From UBA5793 sp040255465 (lineage in GTDB: Bacteria > Planctomycetota > Phycisphaerae > Phycisphaerales > UBA5793): a stretch of 64,000 bases of DNA. The notes below the pieces were generated by a model that had not been told where the DNA came from, made no database searches, and saw only the letters and a list, made by a program, of their open reading frames with translations. The stretch lies in contig JBDZVA010000010.1 of the NCBI GenBank assembly GCA_040255465.1, positions 1 through 64,000 of the forward strand, given 5' to 3'. Each line of letters opens with the position of its first letter. Position 1 is the stretch's first letter. Shown piece by piece: positions 1-7,848 of this stretch. A program made the position numbers and the translations under genes.

Positions 1-280
1 GCTCAGCAGACCGGCAGCAGCACAGGACTGACGACCACGAAGCCACCAGCACTGCAAGCAGAACCCGAATTGACCGGGACCATTCCATTCGTACATGAAT
101 CCTAGGCGGGCTCGCGACTCAAGAAACGACACCTCACCACCACTGCATACGCCGAAGGGAGCTGGCGGGTTCAGTTGAAATCGAGAACGAGAAGTGCGGT
201 TTTGGGTCAGGAACGCCGCATTTGCAACCTTTATGCCGACACTGCCAGCGGTGGTTCTCTGTTTGACTCGCTGAGGAGCC

Positions 281-374
281 CGAACACTGTTGCGCCCCCA
301 CAATTGGCGGGCGGGTTGCAAACGCAGCTGGCCCTGTGATTCGACGAAGACGCCGCCGAGAGACCTCGGTGGCG
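281..374. repeat. 94-bp direct repeat, copy 1 (left of efflux module)
   Basis: Aligns without gaps to 10260-10353 (offset 9979), about 82% identical by eye. It contains two stem-loops: an imperfect one around 309-334 (GGGCGGGTTGC ... GCAGCTGGCCC) and one at 351-374 (CGCCGCCGAG ... CTCGGTGGCG). The second copy keeps both hairpins although its bases differ. The two copies bracket the whole RND efflux/P-type ATPase module. What the element is (recombination site, mobile-element end or structured RNA) is not known. Confidence 0.7.
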
Positions 375-411
375 GCGGATTGGCCTGCTCCCCAAAAACT
401 GATCCAGTCGT

Positions 412-458
412 AATGAGAGTCCCGTCGACCTTCGGGGGATGCCAACGGGACTCTCATT
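412..458. repeat. Perfect 14-bp inverted repeat with 19-nt spacer
   Basis: AATGAGAGTCCCGT at 412-425 is exactly complementary to ACGGGACTCTCATT at 445-458. It lies between repeat copy 1 and the first gene of the efflux operon. There is no T-run on either side, so it is not an obvious intrinsic terminator. It could be a relic of a mobile-element end or an operator/leader structure. Apart from this, the direct repeat and a weak promoter, positions 1-575 hold no gene I can support. A 34-codon open frame ending at 105 could be the tail of a gene coming from the left. Confidence 0.6.
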
Positions 459-554
459 CCTGAAGCGAAAACGTCATTCAGCGGATCAGAGCATCGCCTA
501 GCTGCGTGAAGCGGACGCCATGCTCAACGCGGGCGCCACGCTCGGCCATATCCG

Positions 555-563
555 TGCTACAAT
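555..563 (+). promoter_or_regulatory. Possible extended -10 promoter element
   Basis: TGCTACAAT matches an extended -10 (TGn-TATAAT) with one mismatch in the hexamer. It ends 12 bases before the ATG at 576, so transcripts would have a very short leader or none. No good -35 box is seen. Weak evidence, but it is the only promoter-like element before the operon. Confidence 0.3.
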
Positions 564-575
564 CGGCCACTAGCG

Positions 576-1007
576 ATGCGACGCCTCATGATCCAATCTC
601 TGGTGTGGACCTGCTTGCTGACCTTCGGGCTGGGCAGCGCGGCCTATCGACTTGGCTTGGTCATCTGCTCGGATGCTCATGGGGGGAACCGCGTCGAGTG
701 GGGATGCGCCCGGACCCTCGCAGGTGAATGCCTTCCGGTGTCGGCAGCCGCTCAGGAGTTGGCAAACGACGGCGACCCGTGCGGACCGCACCCCTGCGAA
801 GACATCCCGCTGCGGGTCGACTACATCAGTCATCTGATTGCACTCCGACTAGATGTGCTGCCCGGAGTGGTTCCATCTTTCCTGGCGGCCAGCGTTGAGT
901 GTTACGCAATTCGGGTGCATATGGAGGGGCCGAAAGTATTGCGTCCGTTGCTGGCCCGCCCCCCTGACACCGCCGCACATATGCGGTCGGTTATCCTCCT
1001 CATCTAG
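576..1007 (+). CDS. Small secreted Cys-containing protein at head of metal efflux operon
   Basis: A 143-residue protein of unknown function. The first ~22 residues look like a signal peptide (hydrophobic run LVWTCLLTFGLG). The mature part has several cysteines, including a CGPHPCEDIPL stretch at about 69-79 and the earlier pair in LVICSDAHGG and EWGC. I recall similar small proteins with a Cys-rich stretch before 'D-x-PL' upstream of RND heavy-metal efflux genes, so a periplasmic metal-binding accessory role is inferred. It lies 135 bp upstream of the TolC-like gene in the same direction. No clear ribosome-binding site precedes the ATG; a second ATG at 591 is possible. Confidence 0.6.
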   Translation: MRRLMIQSLVWTCLLTFGLGSAAYRLGLVICSDAHGGNRVEWGCARTLAGECLPVSAAAQELANDGDPCGPHPCEDIPLRVDYISHLIALRLDVLPGVVPSFLAASVECYAIRVHMEGPKVLRPLLARPPDTAAHMRSVILLI

Positions 1008-1142
1008 CCCCTGAGTTCTCCTCGACCCCGCCCACGGCCAAAGCCGTTGCGCGGTTGTGGCGTTATTGCGCACTGTGTGCAGTCACACAGATCCTGCGGG
1101 TGCGCCGTGCTCTTTTTTCGATGTGCCAATACGAGGAACACC

Positions 1143-2612
1143 ATGGCTATCTGTTCGCACTCCACTGCGCGACTGCGCTCCGGCGCGGGTGGCGTTGCCG
1201 CCCTGCTCTTGATACTCGTCTCTGTCGAAGGGTGTCGCACGACGCCTCCTCCCGATCCCGCCACCGAACAGACCATCTCTGAAGCCATCGGGCTGGATGT
1301 GGCCATTGCCTTTAGAAGCGAAGGTGGTCCGCTTGACGAACCACCGGCTGCGAACGCGCTGTCGCTGAGAGAGGCCGTCGAGCGAGCCGTAACGTCGGAC
1401 CCGGGATTGCAGGCTGCTCTGGCGCGCGTTCGCATTGCGATGGCGGATGCTGATCAGGCGCGTCTCCTGCCCAATCCGATACTCAATATTGTGTTCAAGT
1501 GGGGCGCAGGAACAACCGTGATTGAAGCTTCGCTGGCTCAGGACTTCATCGCAGCTCTGCAGATTCCACGTCGATCGAGCGCGGCGGACAATCGACTGCT
1601 GCAGACGGCCGCCGAGGCAGTCACGTTGGCTCTCGGCACCGCGTCGGACGTGCAGGAGACGTACGTGGCGGCACAGGCGACCGGTCGCCTCATCCCGATT
1701 TTGGAGACGCGGCTGGACCTCCTTCAGAAGGTCACACAGGTGGCTCGTGATCGTCTCGAAGCCGGCGAGGGAATCCGCGGCGACTTGACAACCCTCCAGG
1801 CCCAGCGCGTGGAACTGGAAGTGGAAATCGCTGACGCGAGGCTTCGACAACGTCAGGAGCGACTTCGACTGGCACGGCTCGTTGGCGAGCCGTCCGGAGC
1901 TGCCGCATGGACGCTGGATTCGTGGATCACCCCTGTGCCCCGGTCCGATGCTGAATCAAGATGGGTCGAATTGGCGTTGGTGCATCGGCCAGAGATACGG
2001 GCGATTGCATGGGAACTTGCCGCGCTGGGCGATGACGAAGCGTTGCTGCGCTTGTTGCCGTGGGAGGGTGCGGAGGCAGGGATCAACGCGGAACGGGATG
2101 GCGATTGGTCAGCCGGCCCAGCGCTTGCACTCCCGCTTCCACTAATGGACACAGGGCAAGCCCGCCGCGCCCGCGTCACGGCGGAACAGATTGAAGCTCG
2201 CCACAAACTCACGCTCGCGAAGCGCCTCGTCGTCGAGGAGGTTCGCCGCGCCTACGAGGCGCTTGCTGCGAATGTCGCAAACCTCGAGCGCGTCCGTAGC
2301 GAGTGGATTCCTCTCCAACAGCAACGAAGGCAGCAAGCGGAAGATGCCTATCGCGTCGGACAGACCGATGTCACACCACTCTTCCTTGCCGAACAGGATC
2401 TGCGCGCGACTCAGGCAAGAGCCATCGAGATCGAACTCGCAACGGCGATCGCCCAGATTCGTCTGCAACGCGCTGTTGGAGGTCCCGGAATCGCGGCCAC
2501 CACAGGTGTCGCAAACAAGGCCGGCGACCCGGTCATCACACAATTGACAACAACATCACAAGACGAAATCACACAATTGGGTCCGCAGCGCCCATTGGAG
2601 AATCCCCGATGA
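1143..2612 (+). CDS. TolC/CzcC-family outer-membrane efflux lipoprotein
   Basis: Outer-membrane channel of an RND tripartite metal efflux pump, 489 residues. The start at 1143 is chosen because GAGGA lies 5 bases upstream and gives a lipoprotein signal peptide (LLLILVSVEGC, acylated Cys at about residue 29). The frame is open further upstream, but that extension has no signal character. The body has the two long alpha-helical, heptad-like outer-membrane-efflux repeats (for example SLREAVERAVTSDPGLQAALARVRIA and the second half after ~250). The stop overlaps the start of the next gene (ATGA), so translation is coupled to the adaptor. Its partners are the adaptor at 2609 and the pump at 4027. 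Confidence 0.9.
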   Translation: MAICSHSTARLRSGAGGVAALLLILVSVEGCRTTPPPDPATEQTISEAIGLDVAIAFRSEGGPLDEPPAANALSLREAVERAVTSDPGLQAALARVRIAMADADQARLLPNPILNIVFKWGAGTTVIEASLAQDFIAALQIPRRSSAADNRLLQTAAEAVTLALGTASDVQETYVAAQATGRLIPILETRLDLLQKVTQVARDRLEAGEGIRGDLTTLQAQRVELEVEIADARLRQRQERLRLARLVGEPSGAAAWTLDSWITPVPRSDAESRWVELALVHRPEIRAIAWELAALGDDEALLRLLPWEGAEAGINAERDGDWSAGPALALPLPLMDTGQARRARVTAEQIEARHKLTLAKRLVVEEVRRAYEALAANVANLERVRSEWIPLQQQRRQQAEDAYRVGQTDVTPLFLAEQDLRATQARAIEIELATAIAQIRLQRAVGGPGIAATTGVANKAGDPVITQLTTTSQDEITQLGPQRPLENPR

Positions 2613-3958
2613 TCACTCGTAAGTCAGAATCTCAACTCCGTGTTCCAGTCCGCCCATTTTTCCTGGTCGCGACGCTAATCAACTGTTTGGTATTGATCGC
2701 GGCTTGCGATCGAACGACACATTCCGAGGGTGATGGCCACGTCCACGACGAGACGATCGCCGTCAAAGCCCACGCGCCCGACGATAAGGCTGATGGGCAC
2801 GGCCCCTCCCCTGCGGAGGGCGAGCCCCACTCGGACGAAGTCACTCTTGCGGTTGAAGCCATCGAACGGTATGGAATCAGCATCGAGTCGGCGCAGGCAA
2901 GAGTCCTCCAACACACGCTCATCGCTCCGGCTCGCGTCGGATTCAATATTGAAGCCATGGCGCATGTGGGCTCACCTCTCTCGGGTCGCGCCATGGAGAT
3001 CAAGGTTCGTCTCGGAAGCCTCGTCGATGTCGGTGATGATCTTGTGGTCGTTGAGAGCCCGGAACTTGCACAGGCGCAGAGTGACTTCCTCATCAAGCGA
3101 ACAGCGGCGCAGACTGTGGTTCCCACGGTGGAACTGGCGAAGATCGCATGGGATCGAGCCCGTGGACTTTACGAGAAGTCCGAAGGAATCGCGCTGGCCG
3201 AGGTCCAGAGCCGCGAGGGGGAGTACAAGGCTGCCTTGGCCGCACTGCAATCGGCTCGGGCTGCGGCAACCGCCGCCGAGAATCTTCTGCACATCCTGGG
3301 CATGAATCAGGCGGAGGTGGAGGCTCTCACTCAAAGCGGCGAAGTTGATCCTCGCTTCACCATTCACGCACCCCTGGCGGGCCAGGTCGTGGAGCGTGAG
3401 GTGACGCTGGGCGAACTGGTTGGCCCGGATCGTGAGAAACTACTCGTCATCGCGAACACAGAAGTACTTTGGGTACTCGCCGATGTGCCTGAGGCACGCG
3501 TACATGAAATCCACGTCGGCGCCATGGCCTGGGTGACCATTGGGACGGTTGGCAGTCTGAACTACGAGGGACGGGTCACGTACATCTCGCCATTCGTTGA
3601 TCCGACGACACGGACGGCGCGCGTTCGGATCGAGGTTCCCGCATCGGAGGTTGCTCTTAGGCCCGGCATGTTCGCCGAGGTCGAGATCGTCGCGTCGGAC
3701 GCATCTGCCGCGACACCTGCATCGGTGATCGCCGTTCCTGATGAGGCCATCCAGGTTGTTGAAGGCGGCCCCGCGGTCTTCGTACCGGTTGCGGGGGAAC
3801 CGAATACCTTTGCGAAGCGGCCGGTCAGCATTGGCAAGACTGTTGGTGGCCTCGTTCCGATCTACTCGGGTCTTGCAGAGGGCGACCTGTTCGTCACCTC
3901 AGGCAGCTTCATTCTGAAGGCCGAATTGGGTAAGGGAAGCGCCGCACACGAACATTGA
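2609..3958 (+). CDS. RND efflux periplasmic adaptor (CzcB/CusB family), His-rich N-terminus
   Basis: Membrane-fusion protein of 449 residues linking the inner-membrane pump to the outer-membrane channel. The start at 2609 overlaps the previous stop (ATGA) and gives a lipoprotein signal (LVLIAAC). Right after it comes a His/Asp-rich stretch (HSEGDGHVHDE ... DGHGPSP), a likely metal-binding segment as in CzcB-type adaptors. Then follow a lipoyl/barrel-sandwich half (SGRAMEIKVRLGSLVDVGDDL), an alpha-hairpin (about 155-225), the second lipoyl half (APLAGQVVEREVTLGELV), and beta-barrel and membrane-proximal domains. The metal specificity (Zn/Cd/Co or Cu/Ag) cannot be set from this protein alone. 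Confidence 0.9.
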   Translation: MITRKSESQLRVPVRPFFLVATLINCLVLIAACDRTTHSEGDGHVHDETIAVKAHAPDDKADGHGPSPAEGEPHSDEVTLAVEAIERYGISIESAQARVLQHTLIAPARVGFNIEAMAHVGSPLSGRAMEIKVRLGSLVDVGDDLVVVESPELAQAQSDFLIKRTAAQTVVPTVELAKIAWDRARGLYEKSEGIALAEVQSREGEYKAALAALQSARAAATAAENLLHILGMNQAEVEALTQSGEVDPRFTIHAPLAGQVVEREVTLGELVGPDREKLLVIANTEVLWVLADVPEARVHEIHVGAMAWVTIGTVGSLNYEGRVTYISPFVDPTTRTARVRIEVPASEVALRPGMFAEVEIVASDASAATPASVIAVPDEAIQVVEGGPAVFVPVAGEPNTFAKRPVSIGKTVGGLVPIYSGLAEGDLFVTSGSFILKAELGKGSAAHEH

Positions 3959-4026
3959 GTTGCTCCGCGTTTGTCGGTTCTGTCCTGACTATGCCAATCT
4001 GATCCGCCCCTTCTGGAGGCTTTGTC

Positions 4027-7000
4027 ATGCTCGAGTCTGTACTGCACTTTTCAATCAAGAATCGTTGGCTGATCGTGCTGCTAACCGCGCTGGTCGCCGC
4101 CGTTGGCGTTTTCTCGCTCAAGAAACTACCAATCGACGCCGTTCCGGACATCACCAACAACCAGGTGCAGATTAATGCCGTCGCCCCTTCACTTTCGCCG
4201 ATCGAGGTTGAGAAGCAGGTTACGTTTCCCGTTGAGAATGCTCTGGCAGGCATACCAGGACTCCAGTCGACTCGATCCCTTTCGCGCAACGGATTCTCAC
4301 AAGTCACCGCCGTCTTTGATGACGCGGTGAACATCTACTTCGCTCGTCAGCAAGTTACCGAACGACTTGGTGAAGCAATGGAGTCCCTGCCAACCGGTGT
4401 CGAACCAATCATGGGTCCCATCGCCACGGGCCTTGGCGAGGTGTACATGTGGACGGTCGCATACGAGCATCCACACGGTCGCGGTGCACCCATCTCAGAC
4501 GGGAAGCCAGGCTGGCAGAGTGACGGCTCCTACCTGACGCCGGAAAATCGACGCCTCACCAATGAACTGGAGCGATCTTCATACCTTCGTGAAGTCCAGG
4601 ACTGGATCATTCGCCCGCAACTCAAGAACGTGAAGGGCGTGGCCGGAGTGGATGCGATTGGCGGGTACGTCAAGCAATACCACGTCCAGCCAGACCCCAT
4701 GAAACTCGTCTCATACGGCCTAAGTTTCGCAGAGGTCATCGAGGCCATTGAGCGCAACAACGTCTCAACCGGTGCGGGCTACGTTGAGCACAAGGGTGAG
4801 TCCTACCTGGTCCGCGCCACGGGACGAATCGAAAACCTCGATCAGTTGGAATCCGTGGTGGTCGGAACTCGCAACGGAGTTCCGATCTATATCCGGGACA
4901 TCGCCATTCCTGGCGGGGTGGCGATCGGGAGGGAACTTCGCACCGGCTCGGCGAGCGAAAACGGTGAAGAGGTCGTTGTCGGAACGGCCATCATGCTGAT
5001 TGGCGCCAACAGCCGCGCGGTGGCAGCCGCGGTCGATACCAAGATGTCCGAAGTCAGCCGAAGTCTCCCTTCGGGCGTGATCGCTCTTCCGGTACTCAAC
5101 CGAACCAAGCTCGTCGACGCGACGATCCGAACGGTACAGAAAAACCTAATCGAGGGTGCAGCCCTCGTGATCGTCGTGCTCATGCTGCTCTTGGGGAACA
5201 TTCGCGCCGCGTTGATCTGCGCGGCAGCCATCCCCCTTTCCATGCTCATGGCATCCATCGGCATGGTTCAATACAAGGTAAGTGGTAATCTGATGTCACT
5301 TGGAGCGATCGACTTTGGCCTGATCGTCGATGGTGCCGTCATCATCGTCGAGAACTGCCTTCGACGTCTCGCCGAACGGCAGCACCATGAGGGACGTCTG
5401 CTGACGCTCCAGGAGCGTTTGCATGAGGTCATGATCGCTGCAAAGGAGATGATTCAGCCTTCGATGTATGGACAGGCAATCATCATTACCGTGTATTTTC
5501 CGATTCTGGCCCTCACCGGCGTCGAGGGGAAGATGTTCCAGCCGATGGCGATGACGGTCATCTTCGCGCTCGTGAGCGCATTCATTCTGTCGCTGACTTT
5601 CGTACCCGCCATGGTGGCGATCCTCATCCGCGGGCGAGTGCAGGAGAAGGAAATGTTCCTCATCCGGTGGGCCAAGGCGGCCTATCACCCCATCCTGGGG
5701 TGGGCAATTCGACTCCGCTGGCTCGTCGTGGCGACCGCGGTTGTGGCATTCGCCGCGACGGCCGTTCTCTTCACCCGCCTCGGACAGGAGTTCGTACCAA
5801 CACTGGATGAGAAGGACATCGCGATGCACGCGATGCGGATTCCATCGACCTCGCTAACCCAATCGCAATCCATGCAGTTCGATGTGGAGCGAGCTGTATC
5901 GCAGTTCCCTGAAGTGGCGTTTGTTTTCTCGAAGACGGGGACCGCTGAAATGGCGACCGACCCGATGCCGCCAAACGTCTCCGACACGTTCATCATCTTC
6001 AAACCGGAGGATCAATGGCGCACGGAGGAGGAACTTGACCGCCTGATCGAAGACAAGATCCATGCCGCCGAACCAACGGCATCACACAGCGCCGGCGTTG
6101 CGGAACCTGACGAGGGGCATGAAGAGATCCAACTGGTGGGCCACAAAGGCAAGTTGCAGCGGCTCATCGATCTCACACTCCGGGCGATCCCCGGTAACAA
6201 CTACGAATTCACACAACCGATTCAGATGCGCTTCAATGAACTGATTTCGGGAGTGCGCGGCGACATCGCCGTCAAGGTCTACGGCGACGACTTCAACAAG
6301 ATGCAAGAGACCGCCCAAGCGGTGCTCAAAGTGCTGCAATCCATTCCGGGCGCTGCCGACGCCAAGGTCGAGCAGACCGAAGGGTTGCCGGTCATGACCG
6401 TCGACATCGATCGATCGGCCATCGCCCGCTATGGCCTGAGCGTCGCCGATGTGCATGCTGTCGTTGCTGTGGCAATGGGCGGAGCGGAGGCGGGGCTCGT
6501 ATTTGAGGGTGATCGGCGATTCGATCTTGTCGTGCGCCTGCCCGACGCCATTCGTGGCCGCATTGACGTGCTCGAGCGTCTCCCGATACCTCTGCCCGGC
6601 GGACCTGAGGGTCCGCAGACGATTCAGATCGCGAGTGCGACGGGTGGACTCAACGGCGTGACCCACGAGGAGACGGGCTTTATTCCGCTGGGCCATGTTG
6701 CCACGATCGAAGTGGCAGAGGGAACCAACCAGATCAGTCGGGAGAATGGGAAGCGCCGCATCGTGGTGCAGTGCAACGTGCGCGGCCGCGATCTTGGGTC
6801 ATTCGTCAAGGAGGCGCAATCGCAGGTTGCCAACTTGCCACTGCCTGCCGGCGGTTGGCTTGTCTGGGGTGGTCAATACGAGAATCTCGTGGCGGCAAAG
6901 CAGCGCCTGACCATTGTCGTTCCGATCTGCTTCTTTCTCATCTTCCTGCTGCTGTTTTCGACCTTCAAAAGCGTCAAATACGCGTTACTGGTCTTCAGCG

Positions 7001-7569
7001 CCGTTCCACTGGGCCTTACTGGTGGGATACTCGCGCTCTGGATCCGGGGCTTGCCTTTCTCGATCTCTGCGGCAGTTGGCTTCATTGCACTTTCCGGTGT
7101 GGCGGTGCTCAACGGACTGGTGATGGTCACCTTCATCAACCAACTCCGCGCCGAGGGACTCGCGCGCGACATCGCGATCGAGCGCGGCTGCCTCACTCGA
7201 CTGCGCCCCGTACTGATGACCGCACTGGTCGCCTCATTGGGATTCATTCCGATGGCCTTGGCAACCGGCACGGGCGCCGAAGTGCAAAGACCCCTCGCGA
7301 CCGTGGTGATCGGCGGCCTGACATCGAGCACGCTCTTAACGCTGCTCGTGCTTCCCGCGCTCTATCGCATCTTTACGGGATGGGATCCGGCCGGCCAGCC
7401 GTTGCCTGTAACTCAGCCGTGGGAAGATCCGCACACTGGTCCACTCGAAGTCCAGGAGGCGGAAGGCGATTCGACATCATCGCCGAGCAGTGCGACGAAC
7501 GACACGATTGCGTCGGAGTCCACGACAGAGGCGCAACCAACCGCTCCGCCGAGTGCTTCCAAGGAGTGA
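4027..7569 (+). CDS. Heavy-metal RND efflux pump (CzcA/CusA family)
   Basis: Proton-driven inner-membrane pump of the HME-RND family, 1180 residues, longer than the usual ~1040 mainly through a low-complexity Ser/Thr-rich C-terminal tail after about 1125. The N-terminus (FSIKNRWLIVLL ... PIDAVPDITNNQVQI) and the TM4 proton-relay motif DFGLIVDGAVIIVEN (about residue 428) are hallmarks of the family; the Asp and Glu of TM4 are present. There are two large periplasmic loops and twelve predicted membrane spans. A 68-bp gap separates it from the adaptor gene. CzcA-like (Zn/Cd/Co) is favoured because a Zn/Cd-type ATPase follows, but this is inference from context. Confidence 0.93.
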   Translation: MLESVLHFSIKNRWLIVLLTALVAAVGVFSLKKLPIDAVPDITNNQVQINAVAPSLSPIEVEKQVTFPVENALAGIPGLQSTRSLSRNGFSQVTAVFDDAVNIYFARQQVTERLGEAMESLPTGVEPIMGPIATGLGEVYMWTVAYEHPHGRGAPISDGKPGWQSDGSYLTPENRRLTNELERSSYLREVQDWIIRPQLKNVKGVAGVDAIGGYVKQYHVQPDPMKLVSYGLSFAEVIEAIERNNVSTGAGYVEHKGESYLVRATGRIENLDQLESVVVGTRNGVPIYIRDIAIPGGVAIGRELRTGSASENGEEVVVGTAIMLIGANSRAVAAAVDTKMSEVSRSLPSGVIALPVLNRTKLVDATIRTVQKNLIEGAALVIVVLMLLLGNIRAALICAAAIPLSMLMASIGMVQYKVSGNLMSLGAIDFGLIVDGAVIIVENCLRRLAERQHHEGRLLTLQERLHEVMIAAKEMIQPSMYGQAIIITVYFPILALTGVEGKMFQPMAMTVIFALVSAFILSLTFVPAMVAILIRGRVQEKEMFLIRWAKAAYHPILGWAIRLRWLVVATAVVAFAATAVLFTRLGQEFVPTLDEKDIAMHAMRIPSTSLTQSQSMQFDVERAVSQFPEVAFVFSKTGTAEMATDPMPPNVSDTFIIFKPEDQWRTEEELDRLIEDKIHAAEPTASHSAGVAEPDEGHEEIQLVGHKGKLQRLIDLTLRAIPGNNYEFTQPIQMRFNELISGVRGDIAVKVYGDDFNKMQETAQAVLKVLQSIPGAADAKVEQTEGLPVMTVDIDRSAIARYGLSVADVHAVVAVAMGGAEAGLVFEGDRRFDLVVRLPDAIRGRIDVLERLPIPLPGGPEGPQTIQIASATGGLNGVTHEETGFIPLGHVATIEVAEGTNQISRENGKRRIVVQCNVRGRDLGSFVKEAQSQVANLPLPAGGWLVWGGQYENLVAAKQRLTIVVPICFFLIFLLLFSTFKSVKYALLVFSAVPLGLTGGILALWIRGLPFSISAAVGFIALSGVAVLNGLVMVTFINQLRAEGLARDIAIERGCLTRLRPVLMTALVASLGFIPMALATGTGAEVQRPLATVVIGGLTSSTLLTLLVLPALYRIFTGWDPAGQPLPVTQPWEDPHTGPLEVQEAEGDSTSSPSSATNDTIASESTTEAQPTAPPSASKE

Positions 7570-7848
7570 TGCTCGATGCAGATTCTACGGGGGGAAGGCG
7601 TTCGCTCCGAAGTGGTGTCAAGTCTAGTGTCCTGGCTACAAGAGAGTCGTCAGCCCCCAGCCATTGATCAACAGGCGTTTGCGCAAGGCAAGTCATGCAA
7701 GAATCTCAAAGTCATGCTGGAAGGCATTGGGAAGTGACAGCCAATGGTCGGAGCCACGTTGGCGCACTCACCATGATCCATCCGAGGGTCAACGGTTCAT
7801 TGGCGAGAGTTGCGATCGAACGCTCATCGCTCCAGTTCGGATTCGCGC

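Noticed and set aside
134..457. 107-codon open frame on the minus strand at the left end
   Set aside because: It runs antisense through the direct repeat and the inverted repeat, has no signal or domain, and an Arg/Ser-rich random-like composition.
2303..2608. N-terminal extension of the RND adaptor
   Set aside because: The extra 102 residues overlap the TolC-like gene in another frame and have no domain; the ATG at 2609 gives a proper lipoprotein signal.
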